Below the pieces are notes generated by a model that was given only the letters and a program-made list of their open reading frames with translations, did no database searches and was not told the DNA's origin. From Sesamum alatum (taxonomy: Eukaryota > Streptophyta > Magnoliopsida > Lamiales > Pedaliaceae): a DNA stretch of 64,000 bases. The stretch lies in NCBI GenBank assembly GCA_034509735.1, contig JACGWO010000012.1, positions 11,637,983 through 11,701,982 on the forward strand, in the 5' to 3' direction. Within the stretch, counting starts at the first letter, position 1. Every line of letters begins with the position of its first letter. The position numbers were made by a program, and so were the translations under genes. Shown in pieces: positions 1 to 11,474 of this stretch.

Positions 1-1325
1 TCCCCAGCCTGACTGGAGTTGCCTCATGCATAACCGCCGGGCTACGGTCAAAATTTCGGGCTATGGCGTAGACGTACCACATATTCGGTTTAGCAGAAAA
101 CCAGGCAACATTGCCCACTACTCTGTCCAATCGTTTCCATAAGTTGCGAGGTCCCAAGCTTGAGTTATGCCATGAGAAGAGCTGACCCGTCATTGACAAT
201 ATGTTCGGTCGCGCCTCCACTAGACAGTCTCGAAATTCCTCCAGAGGGCTCGGGACTTCAGCTGCGTCACCACACACTTCACTCATTTGTAGGACACGAT
301 TGAAATCTCCTAGTATGATCTAGGGTTCCGCTTCCAATGCAGGTGTGAGGCTGACAATCCTCTCCCAGAGCCCCTGCCGATCAAATTGGTCATTGTTTCC
401 ATAGACAAAAGAAATATAACAAATTTCCATATCGGCTTGCTTCTGCAATTTGAATGTACCAGTTGTTGCCCCGACTCCAGTACCTATAGGTTGATTTCCC
501 TCTCGTTCCATCACCCAGATTCGATCGCCCTGTCCGGCCTGATAATCAGAGTACCTCTTCCCCTAGCGATGGATCGTTTGTTGAACCAAAGCCACATTCT
601 GCCTAACCACTCTTGTCTCTAGTAATCCTATCAGTTCTAATCAAAATTTCACAATCAGCAACTGAACATCTACTTTGTGGTCTCTCCTGTTGAGACCGCG
701 GACATTCCATGCAACGAGACTAATCATAAGCAACCTCTGTAGGGCTGCTGCTTTTAGGGCCCTGGACATAAAGCTCTCCCTCATCAAGGAGTTGGAATTG
801 GTTATAGAGGACGATTTCCTTCCCTTTAGACTGCTTCTCTTGGCTTCGGTGCACTGGTGAATGTGGTGTCTCTGCCCTCGCCCTAGATGAATCCGCACGG
901 TTAGTGGGTACAACCTGTTGGTGTCGAGCCACAAAAATATGAACATGTGCCTTCTTGGGTTGAGGTTGCTTTGATGGGCACTGCTGCTCCGTGTGCCCCA
1001 CCGTGGAGTAGAGCTTGCAGACTAGCTGTCTATGTAGTTTTACGGTGAAGTCTACAAGGACGCAAATGCGGGATTACTCTATTCTTGAGCAATTCCGAGT
1101 AACCGCATTTGGGTAGAGTGGTGTTCCAATCCCACTGGCAACCACGTGAGGCCCTCTGTCATCCAATACTCCATTACGAGGTGTTTGAGTTTGACCCACG
1201 TTGAAGCTCGAGTGTGCTTTTCATTTTGCATGCTCATGCCGGGTGCCCATTTCCGGAGAAATATGGGCTGGTCCTGGATCAGCCACGGCCCCCTTCGAGG
1301 ATATTCTCATTTATAAGATCTTTTA
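1..1325 (-). pseudogene. LINE (L1-type) fragment, ORF2 endonuclease and ORF1 end, duplicated copy 1
   Basis: Antisense remnant of a plant L1-like element cut by the window edge. Read on the minus strand, about 1325-720 holds the end of ORF1: a DUF4283-like stretch (GPWLIQDQPIF.. followed by WVKLKHL) and a damaged zinc knuckle near 960-1020 in which the second Cys of CX2CX4HX4C is Tyr. ORF2 begins near 727 with an endonuclease start (LVAWNVRGLNRRDHK) and runs to base 1 with stops and frameshifts. It matches 11609-12935 base for base apart from scattered substitutions, so both come from one duplication. It cannot encode an active protein. The LINE assignment is firm; boundaries on the ORF1 side are approximate. 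Confidence 0.8.
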
Positions 1326-3423
1326 AATAAGTTTAGCAAAACACCCTCTTAATTGAATCAAATACAAGTTGAATTCAAATAGGTGGACATTTCTGAGCAT
1401 AAGTTACTATTTGTTTTTACTAACGGAATGGAGTTCAAGCTAAAACTTTAAAACTTATTGAACAATTCTTTTTTCAAGTTCTGACTCACTATGAAAAAAT
1501 AGAAGATTAGTGATCGCAAAAAAAATCAAGTGGCAATTTTAATATTGTCAATAATTATATATATATATATATATATACACAGTTAGTGACAAATTATTAC
1601 TAACAAGAATTAAATACAAAAATTTTTGCATTGCAAAATTATCACTAAAATTATTTATTTAATATTATTATTTTTAAGTATTATACTATAAAGATGTCAC
1701 TAATTTATTTTTCATTCCGTTAATTGCAGAAAGTAAGTACAATAATCAATTCATTTCAGATTATGTTGAAATTATCTTTTTTTCCCTAAGTCAATAGGAG
1801 TTTAAGAAAATATATCATTTTATGTAATTAATATTGTAATTTTCTTAAACATTGATTATGTGGTCATGATCAGATAATGCAACGACAAATATATTCAAAT
1901 AAACCTGCGGTATTAGGGCAAAATGTTTTTTTTAGTCCCATAAGAGTATGACTAAATTTTTTCTTTTGTACCACAACTATGATAGGTGTCGCTTTTAGTC
2001 CCATAAGACTCAAATACTACCTTTTTAGTCCTAAAAAATTATGTGCGGTGCACATGACTGTTAACTGCCGTTAAGTCCCTCCTTTGAGGAAGGAAAAATG
2101 CATGTAAACCACAAAAAAAGAGGAAAATTTGCCCAAAATTAGAGCTGACATATGTTTGAAAATATTTTAATAAACTTTTACCACAAAGTATAAGAAATAA
2201 GTTTTATTTTTCAAAAATAAAAATATTAGTGAAATTTTATTTGAATAGAAATAATAAAATAGTTTTAAAATTATAATTATTTGCATTTCACATAATTTCT
2301 AGGATCTCTTTATTATTTTTTAGAATTGAATTATTCTCTTGTTTTAAATTTTTTTAATATTTTACCACAAACTTAAGAAATAAAATTATTTTTTTAAATA
2401 AAAATACTAAATAAATTTTATTTTTCTATAAATAATGAATTAATTTTAGAATCATAATTATATGTATTTCAGATCAATTCTAGCATCTTTTTTTATTTTT
2501 CAAAAATTAAATTATTATTTGATCTAAAAATACTTTAATAAACTTTGACCACAAACTATAAGAAATAAATTTAATCGTTCTAATTGCTAGATTTTCTGTA
2601 CTGAATGGTGATAATTTCTTTTGAAATATTAGCAGTTGTAGGGAAGAAGAACACGACGATGAAAAGCTAATATTAGGAGTTGGACACATTGACAATTTAT
2701 TATGAATGTGATATGTAAGTGTGATACAATAATTTAAGCTGTTCAAATGTACGAGCAAACAAAAAAATTTTGGAAAGTATATCCTAAAAATTGTGTCAAA
2801 ATTTATCACTAAATACAATGGGTAATATAGTCGCAAATAGGGTTAAACCAGACAATAGATAATTACTTTTAAGGTCATTACGAGTATGTTTGGTTGGGGG
2901 AGAAAGTGGATGTATAGGAAAAATAGAAATAAAAAGGGATGTATATGAAAAAGTTTAGTGTTTGGTTTTGGGCAAAAGGTGGAGGGAAAGTAAAACTGGA
3001 TGTATATGAAACCCCTCCAAATTCCGATTTCGTTTCTGTCCGAAATTGGATGGAAAAGTGGAAGTATAAGGCCAAAAAGACAAAAAAAATACATATTTTA
3101 TTTTTATTTACTCTATTGCCCATATAATATATATATATATACATACATCTATATATATATATATCAATTTTTCTTTTCTCCTTCCCCCAGATAATACCGT
3201 ACATAATCGCCAGAGAACATATAACCAAATTATTGGAAAAACTACTACATCGAAGTCAACAATCCGATAAACATACTTTGCATTTGCGATTATTCAGAAT
3301 TTTTTTATTGCTAATTTTCTATTAATCTTGATTGAATAATCCTTTCCCCTAATCATGTTCCTTCTTCTCGCCGTTGGTACTAGTAATTTTTATTTTATTT
3401 AAACTAAATAATTTAGAATAAAC
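1326..3423. other. AT-rich non-coding stretch, no gene seen
   Basis: Low-complexity AT-rich DNA between the LINE piece and the Copia fragment. It contains an (AT)n run near 1555-1577, a stretch at about 1925-2090 with repeated TTTAGTCC words of the kind seen at ends of small Mutator-like elements, and a 2875-3190 stretch with repeated GGATGTATATGAAA words and a second (AT)n run. Short open frames here have no recognisable protein content. The whole stretch recurs at 12936-15079. Confidence 0.7.
1555..1577. repeat. (AT)n microsatellite
   Basis: Uninterrupted alternating AT run. The duplicate copy near 13165-13177 has a much shorter run, so the length changed after the duplication. Confidence 0.85.
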
Positions 3424-3553
3424 GATGGAGAGTTGATACTAAAAGGTTTCAACGATGCTAGCTTCCAGTCAGACGATGAAGATGCCAAATCTCAGTCAGC
3501 AGACGTGTTCAGGCTTAATGTGGAGTGGTAGCTTGGAAAGGCTTCAAGCAGGA
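3424..3553 (+). pseudogene. Copia RNase H fragment (duplicated copy 1)
   Basis: Encodes a short piece of Ty1/Copia RNase H; DGELILKGFNDASFQSDDED is readable and matches GELILEGFSDASFQSDDDD in the better preserved copies at 29685-30683. It then frameshifts and ends abruptly at 3553, where a reverse LTR begins. The identical truncated 5' end in copy 2 (15080) shows the truncation predates the duplication. Dead fragment. Confidence 0.8.
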
Positions 3554-4307
3554 AACCATTCCCTACTCGACCAATAGTTATGGCCACAGACTTATAAGGA
3601 TTGAAAATGTCTCAGAGCGCATAGGAGACTCGACTGTCATATACTGACAGGTGACGGATCCTATCTTGGAATCCACCGTTCTCAGTACATATTCCGACTG
3701 CACTGTATAAGGCTTATGATGAACATATTCCAGATACGGCCATCTCTTGCCAGATGCTAGATATAGCCATCATATGCATGTGACTGCCATGATTCCTCAA
3801 GTCCAAGGACTAATCTCGTACTATCGGAGCCGGGAATTCCAGTCATACCGATCAAGCCTCCAAGGCTTCCATATGACGATTCCGGCGAGTCAGTTCAGTC
3901 AGCTCACACCCTTGTCAACTAACCCACTAATATTGCATAGACGTCCAACGTCGCTCCCGATGAAACACAACACGCATCCAATGAATGCAATCCTTAGTGC
4001 ATGTCTTTATAGGATCCTCGATGCCCTGTCTCGAGGTCTTGACTTGGAATATTTCAGATCCAGCTCTTAGAAGTTGGTTTCATAACTGCCATACAATGCG
4101 CAACCCAACTACGTGGGTTGTACGTTTGGCCTGTGGGCTTTATTGTGATGTTAATGGAATAAACATAAATAGAGAGCACAACAAATGGAATTGCCAAACA
4201 TGAATACTCACTTTATTCATATAACAATATTACAATTATAATGAAATTGTGAGAAATAGATTAAATAACGGCCAATCTAATTGGTTTTCCGGTCACATAT
4301 TCTAACA
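3551..4307 (-). repeat. Truncated Copia LTR, reverse orientation
   Basis: Reverse complement of the first part of an LTR. It ends on the plus strand in TATTCTAACA, the complement of the family's TGTTAGAATA start, and resembles the solo LTR at 15246-17434 (matching GGATCC and CCATTCCCTAC segments). Only about 757 bases remain; the other end is cut where it abuts the RNase H fragment, with 2-3 bases shared at the junction. No partner LTR is visible nearby. Confidence 0.8.
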
Positions 4308-5117
4308 ATGTCACGAAAGTAAAATTTCAACAAAAAATTAAGAAATAGATTAATTTATAGTTCAATAAATGAAAGAAATTAGTAAGCTGACTCAAATAAT
4401 AATCCAATAGTTGAACATAAAAAAGAGGAAGAACAAAATATCACCCGATCGAAGAGCTTGAGAATGCAACAAAATATAATGAGCATCGCCTGCAAAGAAG
4501 AAGCTATTAGTTTGATCACTATAAATAGCAAAAGAATAGCAAAAATCAAACCGATCAAAATAAAAAGGATAGAAGTAACGAAAATTTGAAAAGTCTAATA
4601 TCAAGCTATTAGATAAAGATCTTTATTTTGAAATTATGGTCATGTATGTAGGCTTAAATTTAGGGATATGTGACATTTATTATAGTATTTAGAATATATA
4701 TTAATTTTTAATAGAGCCAACAAAAATGATTTTTTCTTATTTAATAAATAATACAAAATTATCAAAATTTATAATTCCGCCAAAAATTATACCTACTGTA
4801 GTTGAAGACTGTTTCAGATACGTGCCCTAATTAATCTTTTGAAAATAAGATTTTGGATAAGTGAATCTATTTAGATAAATGAAAATAAACTCCAATTATT
4901 TTTTTTTAATTTAAAATAAAATATTTAAGATAAATATAAATTAAATTAGTATGTATATCTTAAAGATAAGATTTTGGATATATATAGAAATGTATTTGCT
5001 CAACATGATTATTAATTTAATTGAGTTTGAATGAGATTCCCTGGGTGTTTGGGTAAGCTTCTTAAAATATTTTATAAAATGTTTGAGAATTTTTAATATG
5101 TTAAAAAGTGTGGTAAA
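4308..5117. other. AT-rich non-coding stretch, no gene seen
   Basis: Strongly AT-rich with many short homopolymers and no convincing reading frame, RNA gene or terminal repeat. Its last 65-70 bases (from about 5054) match the 87-base unit found right of the MULE at 8621-8707. Otherwise I see nothing in it. Confidence 0.6.
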
Positions 5118-5126
5118 TTTTATAAG
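5118..5126. other. 9-bp target site duplication of the MULE, left copy
   Basis: TTTTATAAG, repeated exactly at 8612-8620 directly outside the other end of the inverted-repeat element. A 9-base duplication is characteristic of Mutator-like transposons. Confidence 0.85.
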
Positions 5127-6352
5127 GGGATAATTGTTAGAGTAGGTGACCAGAAAGTCAATGATATTGGCTGTTCTGAGAACCATTCGTCAATCTGTGA
5201 ACAAGTAATATTATGTTAATGAATGTAGTAAGGATTCATAGGCATGAGTTTTTTGTACTTACTGCTTGCATCTTTACGATGTCGCAACAAACGTCCACAG
5301 ACTGAAATAACATTTCGGGAAATTGGAACTACGCTTGGAGGTAGGTTCATGAAATCAGTTTCGCCGAATCAGTCTGAAATACTCCAAGTCAAAGGAATCT
5401 CGAGACAGGGCATCGAGAATCCATTTGAGACTTGCACTAAGCATCTGCTGTCGTGTTTCATCGACGGGTGACGAGGATCGTCTAAGCAGTGTTAGTGGGT
5501 CGGCCTGCTGGGGGAGCGGCTGACTGAGGTGACTCGCGGGAATCGTCTTATAGAAGCTACTCGGGCTTGGTCGGTATGACTCGTATTCCCGGTTCCGATA
5601 GTACGGGATTAGTCCTCGGACTTGAGGATCACGGCAGTCCCCTACATACTAAGGCTGTATCTTGGATCTGGTGAAATTTGACCGATTATATCACATGGTC
5701 ATCATAAGCCTCGTCCAGTGCAGTCGGAGTATGTAAGAACGGTGAATTCCAAGATAAGATCTGTCCCCTGTCAAAGGATATGACAGCAAGATCTCCTATG
5801 TGCTCGGAGATGGTTTAGACTCACAAAGTCTATGGCCATAGCACTTGATGTAGTGGGAAGGGATTTCCTACGTCGAGTTAAACCTATCTCGAGCATTATG
5901 CATAGTTGCCTAGTCAACGATGGGAACCGACCCCTAGACTAAAGGCCGGGAGACAGGCGACAGTAGGACCGTACCCGTACGTATCGAGCGTCGGTAGGAC
6001 CGCACCTGCGTATAACTCGGAGCCTAAATGTTCACACCATACATTCACCTAGTCTCTAGTGCCATGGACCGTTGCTAGATGGCCACCCATGGTAACGGAC
6101 TACTTTGGTTATGAAATAACAAAAAGTAGGTCCAAGTCTAGCTGAAAGGTGAACCTAAAGAGTCACACCCGCTACACCAAATGAAAGGGAATTAATTCCG
6201 GGAGAAGGTTTAATTTAATGGAATTAAATTATACTTCTTGGAGATTCAAGCTTCGATGAATTATTTGGAATTATCGGCTTGAGTTCATAAATTAGATTTA
6301 TGAATTTGACAAAGCATGGGCTTTCCTTTTAATTAGATTAAAAGGGTGAATT

Positions 6353-6711
6353 AATTAATTAGTGGGCTTAGTATATTAAATAGGATTTAATATAAAGTCC
6401 ATGGACTATTTAATTTGGAATTAAATAAAGTCCATTCCATTAATTAATTAATGGGCTTAGTATATTAAATAGGATTTTAATATAAAGTCCATGGGACTAT
6501 TTAATTTAGAATTAAATAATCCCATTCTATGGAATTAATTAATGGGCTTGGTATTAAATAGGATTTAATATAAAGTCCATGGACTATTTAATTTGGAATT
6601 AAATAAAGTCCATTCCATTAATTAATTAATGGGCTTAGTATATTAAATAGGATTTTAATATAAAGTCCATGGGATCATTTAATTTAGAATTAAATAAAGC
6701 CCATTCCATAA
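6353..6711 (+). repeat. Four tandem ~90-bp units in the LTR U3
   Basis: Four copies of an 87-92 bp unit beginning ATTAATTAATGGGCTT and containing ATATAAAGTCCATGG plus an imperfect palindrome (ACTATTTAATTTAGAATTAAATA). The D LTRs hold three units (49916-50183; about 62265-62525), so unit number varies within the family. The array ends about 170 bases before the TATA box, where repeated enhancers are found in some plant LTRs. Confidence 0.85.
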
Positions 6712-6881
6712 AGCCCATCAAAATGGATGGACAAGATTTGATCTAGAGAATGATGAGATGAAGGGCCATGATTAATTTGAGTTAATCAAAGCCTAATTTG
6801 ACTAGGATTTGACTAGGTCAAAATCCTAGTCAAAGTGTGTCTCTTTGGAAGAGTTTGAGAAGGAATAGGAATTCCATCTTC

Positions 6882-6889
6882 TATAAATA
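6882..6889 (+). promoter_or_regulatory. TATA box of solo LTR
   Basis: TATAAATA in CTTCTATAAATAC, followed by a CA-rich then CT-rich stretch typical of plant transcription starts. The same context occurs in the D LTRs at 50346 and 62687. Confidence 0.7.
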
Positions 6890-7823
6890 CTTAAAAAACA
6901 CACACTTACACCTAGTATTCTCTACAACTCTCATCTCTCAAAATTCTCTCTCAAATTCGTCCACCCCTATTTTTCACTCTCCAAGAATATTTCTTTGTTC
7001 TTCTTGATTTATTCAAGTTAAGAACATAAGAGACAAGGGCACACCCCTTGATTCGTTTATGTTTATTATGCATAGTTTAAATTCCATTTAATTATGCTTT
7101 GTAATTTTTATTACGCACTATTCCGCGCTTCCGCTATACGCGCTCATCTCCCGAGCCGATCCACCGATTTCTTTCAATAATTTCATTTTTGATACCCTAA
7201 GTACACATTTATTTCACCTTTGATACTCCATGTTTCCAAGTTATTAAAGTTGGTATCCAACATTTGCATTTTTCATCCGTCTGAGTACCCTCCGTTAGGT
7301 TGACCGTTAATTTTAGAAGGGAAAATTAGGGTTATTTGTCTATTTAAGGGCATGTTTGGCTGTCATTTAATTTCATTCATCACACAAAATAGTATTGAAA
7401 TAGTTGAATTGAGAACATTTATGTGGAATATTGTTATTATTTATTATTTATTTATATTTTTGATTCATTATCTACCATTATTTACCTATCTTTTCTCTAA
7501 ATAAATCAAACATATTTAAGATATTTAAAAATAATTCTCATAAGATCAAAAAATATTCCATGAGATAAGATATGAACTGGAGAAGACCAAGCCCCTTTTT
7601 AGTATTCTTTTCATTATATAGTCATTAACTTTTATATTAAGAAAAAAAGAAACAGAAGAAAATTTTGCTGGATAATAAAAACATAATTATTTTTCTTAAT
7701 TTCAGAAAAAGTCAAACCGAATCATTTTTTTAAATGAAGAGAATATTTGTTTTTAAATTTCTATATCGGATTAGAGTATAATTTGATTATTTACTTATTC
7801 AGACTATTATTTATTCGCTTAAG

Positions 7824-8045
7824 CAGAAATTGTATTTTGCGTCCCATAATTTAAATTATGTATATTTTTAGTCCCATTATTTATAGAATTCTCGAAATAC
7901 CCCCACAATTGCTTATTTTCTGGAATGAAAGTTGGCAGGAGGACTGAAAATGAAATTATAGCTAATTATTTAACTATTTCAAGAATTCTATAGGATTGAA
8001 AAAATATTTGGTTTATGTTATGGGACGAAAAATATAATTTTATGT
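7824..8045. repeat. Small inverted-repeat (MITE-like) insert inside the MULE
   Basis: About 60-70 bases at each end are complementary: AATTGTATTTTGCGTCCCAT near 7828 pairs with the complement of ATGGGACGAAAAATATAATT near 8020, and TAGAATTCTCGAAATA pairs with TATTTCAAGAATTCTA. No target duplication is clear. Likely a nested miniature element or an old foldback. Confidence 0.6.
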
Positions 8046-8611
8046 TAGCTTAATACATCCAACAGTTAGGAGAAACAATCCAAAGCCAAACGACACCCAC
8101 TTATCCTCCCATATGCACCATACTCGTGCTTCCTAATTTAGCGATTTTAGTGTCCCCATATTCTGCAGACCTAAAAGTGTGTAATAGATTGTTGTAGACA
8201 AATCCCAAAAAACTTGAACTGGTTGTGAAGATAAGATTAACAGAGAAGGAGAGTTGAAAAGAAATTTGGGAAATAACTATGGCTTCCTCTACCATAAATG
8301 TTTGTTACGTGGAACATTGATTATTTACAATAGGCCTCTCTTCAATTTGCCCACTTCTCTTGTTAATGGTAAATAATAAATTAAAAGCAAAAATTAATGA
8401 AAATGATAGCCAAACATGCTCTTAAATTGATCAATAACCCCAATTTTCCCTCCAAAATTGGTTGGCCGATTGTTTTAATGGTCAAGCTAACGGAGGGTAC
8501 TCAGGTGGATGAAAAATGTAAACGTTGGGTACCAACTCTGATAACTTGGAAACATGGGGTATCAAAGATGAAATAGAGGTATAGTCAGGGTACCAAAAGT
8601 GAAATTATCCC

Positions 8612-8620
8612 TTTTATAAG
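8612..8620. other. 9-bp target site duplication of the MULE, right copy
   Basis: TTTTATAAG, identical to 5118-5126. Confidence 0.85.
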
Positions 8621-8707
8621 AAACTAGCTTATTAGCTCCTTAAAATATTTTATAAGATGTTTGTGAGTTTTCAATATGATAAAAAGTGTTTTGATAAATT
8701 TTATAGG
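8621..8707 (+). repeat. 87-bp repeat unit, also present left of the MULE
   Basis: Begins AAACTAGCTTATTAGCTC; the same words start again at 8708. Its second part matches 5054-5126. The MULE therefore inserted at the end of one unit of a short direct repeat. The following 8708-8994 is AT-rich and shows no gene. Confidence 0.65.
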
Positions 8708-9079
8708 AAACTAGCTTATTAGCTCTAAAATGAAGATGCAAGGAGTTTATAACCTCTTTAAAAAGAAAAAGTAACGAGTTATTAACTTATTTCTAAGATA
8801 TTAACAAATTCCTGATAATTAATTACAAAATTATCGTTACTACCAGCTTATAAGCTATATAATCTTATTTTATCCAAATATTTCATGAACTTATTTTTAA
8901 AATAAGATTCAACATCTTATATACAAGCACTAAAAATATCTTATAAGATGTATGAGTTTATAAAATTTTTTTCTTTTTGGGCAAGTGATAATATACCTCG
9001 AAGAAGGGTCACTTATAGTGACGTAGGCGTATAGTGTGCCAATAGCTTTTGCCTAATTTTGTTCGACCACTAGTTCCAC

Positions 9080-11465
9080 AATGACTTCAGGCTGCCTAGT
9101 TGAATTCTGAAAGACCTGAAAATTTCTTTCCTGTCATATGTCATACATAAGGGAAGCGAGGGCGGCCCAATTCACTGCATTGACTAAGTGCTTGCCTCTC
9201 CATCGCCTTGAGGCCCACTACACCCCTGCATTCCAGTGATGCACCGGCCATAGCCACCTCACCCTCCTACATAGCTAACGAACACATTCTACTGTAAAGG
9301 TACATTGGAAAAACAAGTGGCAATGAGTCTCGGCCTTGCCACTGTTGCAAAGCACATATACGACATCTAGGTGCTGTAACCATGGTTTATCCGTCGTTGG
9401 CGATTTCTCATGGATAGCAAGCCATAAGATTTAGACGTTCAGAGGGATTTTGAGCGGGCCGTTAAGCAGTGCACTCCAGATCACAGGCTGCGGTCCGGCT
9501 TGAACAATAGTACGATTTTTTACGCAATCGCACTACATCTCTGCCTCCTTGAATATTTGGCAGGGGGTCCCGGATGCTGATAAGCCTGGTTCTCACACCC
9601 ACATGTTGGGGCCAATTCCATTCCCCATACTGAATGACTACATCCAGCTTGGCGTCACATGGGTGCCCAATGATCCGGTATCCCGTAGGAACTAGTGTTG
9701 CAAGATTCCAAGGGAGTGCCAAGGATCCTGCCACAACCAAAAATCCATCCCGATGCCAACTTGGTAATAAATGGCCGGAAGCAGCTACGGACGTAACTTC
9801 AACATCTTTCTCCATGTTTAGGAGCCGCCTGTAGGTGAGGCTGTCCAGAATGTGTGTCCTGTGAGCTTATACTCTCGAGTCCAAATCGCCCACACTAAGG
9901 TTCTATCCCCACTCAATAGCGTCGAAATATGGTTGCACAAAAGAGCCTTATTCATCTGTTGGATTGAAGGGAGTCCCAATCTCCCCGAGGACAGTGGTTG
10001 GCATAGCTGCTCCCAAGAGACCCACGCAGGCACATGCTTCCCATCACCAGCCCGTAAAAATCTCCTGACCTTCCTTTTAAAATTGCACCCAATATATATG
10101 GAATGAGAGTAGCCTTGTATTGATCAGTTGCAACCTGCCTACGTAAGAGAATTGTTGGGATCCCCACGCAGCAATTCTATGATCAATCTTATCCAACAAT
10201 GGTTTGAAATCAGCCGCCCCCAGTCTTGCCGAAGCTAGTGGGGACCCCTAGGTAGCGAATGGGGAGCTTGCCTTCGAGAAAATTGACCAACGCTTGCAGC
10301 AAGCTAGCCCTCGTCGCAGCCGCCTTTGAGAATATAATGTTGCTTTTCCCCGTGTTCACCCATAGTCTAGACGGCTGAGAGAACACCTCAAACCCCTACC
10401 CCAATGTGGTTTCGGATGTCGGGGTAGCCTTGCACAAAAGGAGCACATTGCCTACAAAGCTCAACATAAAATGCCGATTTTCACACACTTCTGATTTTCG
10501 CCCCTTTGAAAAATCTGTGAGGCTGCCTGTTTATTAAGATAGTGTATGTAGGCATCCCTACACATTGCATAACCCATCATACAAAAAACAGCAGGAAATC
10601 CCATCATTACCTCCAAGACAACATGTAGGTAGTCCCATCCAAAGTGTCATAGGCCTTTCGGAGGTCAATTTTCATCACACACCTTGTAGGGGAGCTAGCC
10701 TGATTGTAGCCTTACAGTAACTGTTGTGCGAGCATCACATTGTTGCTCATTTTCCTTACTTTAATGAATGCGTTCTGACTCTTGTCCACAAGTCCCTCCA
10801 ACATCGGCTACATCCGGTTTACTAAGATTTTAGAAATAATCTTGTAGATGATGTTACAACATGCAATGGGCCGAAATTCCGCAATCGAGGTGGGCTTCAG
10901 CACCTTAGGCATGGAAACTAGACTAGTTGTGTTAACTTGATTCAGCAAATTTCTAGTCCGGAAGAAGTCATATACGACTTTGCTCACCTTCGACCAGATA
11001 ATTGGCTAGGCTTCTTAAAAAAGCATGCACTGTAGCTGTTAGGCGCAGGGACCTTATCATTGTCCATGTCCCACAACGCTTCCTTAACCTGAGCCGACGT
11101 GATTGTTGTCGTTAAGGCATGTTTTTTGCTCCTTCACCGTAGTAGACAGATAGGCTCGAGACTGGCCAATTTGTATAGTGTCATGTCTCCTCTCGCCACC
11201 AAGTAAGCTCTCATACCATTGAACCATCACCGGAAGAAGACTCTAGTGCAATGATCTCCTTCTTTGATCCAGTTCGATTTTACCCGCTGCTTGATCATGT
11301 CCGTCTCCTACCAAATTGCCAGCACGTATATTTCTCGACATAGCTTCTCTAGTTCCTATAGCAGGCCTCTACGGGGCAAGGCCTGGGATAACATTTAGCT
11401 TTTCTAGAGGAATTGCATGGCCATCTGGCTGTTCAGGGCTAAATCTCCTTTCCACCTCCGCATCA
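9080..11465 (-). pseudogene. LINE ORF2 remnant: reverse transcriptase and zf-RVT
   Basis: On the minus strand one can read PIACCNIIYKIISKIL (the RT motif around YRPIxLCN) near 10880-10820, MKIDLRKAYDTLDG (motif A, catalytic Asp) near 10660, and after many stops VSWEQLCQPLSSGRLGLPSI near 10020, the usual sequence after the RT thumb. Between 9815 and 9462 an open stretch has GDPLPNIQGG-like context, and near 9360-9290 a CALCNSGKAETHCHLFFQC zinc-binding motif of zf-RVT is visible. The YADD box is not clearly preserved. At least a dozen stops or shifts make it non-functional. Confidence 0.75.
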
Positions 11466-11474
11466 TCCTAAACG

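Larger units (their letters stand above)
1..3553 (+). repeat. Segmental duplication, copy 1 (partner 11609-15209)
   Basis: Base 1 aligns with 11609 and identity runs to 3553/15209, through LINE piece, AT-rich DNA and the Copia RNase H fragment. Differences are point changes and small indels, the largest a run of about 50-60 bases near 13195-13260 absent after 1580. The left end of copy 1 lies outside the window, so the true length is unknown. Beyond 3553 the copies part: copy 1 joins a reverse LTR fragment, copy 2 continues in RNase H. Confidence 0.88.
5135..7176 (+). mobile_element. Solo Copia LTR (D family) with 5-bp TSD ATAAT
   Basis: A complete LTR (TGTTAGAG...CTTTCA, 2,042 bp) closely matching the LTRs of element D (48688-50915, 61032-63248). 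ATAAT flanks it at 5130-5134 and 7177-7181, and no internal sequence is present. That is the product expected from recombination between the two LTRs of a full insertion. It sits 8 bases inside the left terminal repeat of the MULE. It keeps the conserved U3 block (about 6046-6098), four tandem units (6353-6711), TTGACT/GGTCAA motifs and a TATA box at 6882. Confidence 0.92.
5127..8611. mobile_element. Non-autonomous MULE with ~200-bp terminal inverted repeats, split by a solo LTR
   Basis: The element starts GGGATAATTTCA and ends with its complement. The left arm (5127-5134 continuing at 7182 to about 7385) is complementary to the right arm (about 8405-8611), with shared words such as GTACCCTCCGTTAG and ATGTTTGGCT. 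It is flanked by 9-bp duplications TTTTATAAG. Without the inserted LTR and its 5-bp duplication it is about 1,438 bp. No transposase is encoded, so movement would have needed an autonomous MULE in trans. The interior carries a smaller inverted-repeat element (7824-8045). Long arms plus a 9-bp TSD make MULE much more likely than hAT (8 bp) or CACTA (3 bp). Confidence 0.85.

Noticed and set aside
2843..3228. Overlapping Phe/Tyr/Ile-rich short frames, repeated at 14499-14980
   Set aside because: AT-rich non-coding DNA; conserved only because the region is duplicated, on both strands and in several phases alike.
5244..5471. A 75-codon frame (MSFLYLLLASLRC..) repeated at 48797 and 61141
   Set aside because: It is the first part of the D-family LTR U3; the repeats reflect LTR copies, not a gene family.
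5135..7176. Tandem ~90-bp units considered as CRISPR or satellite
   Set aside because: Units are contiguous without unique spacers and are confined to one LTR family; plant context excludes CRISPR.
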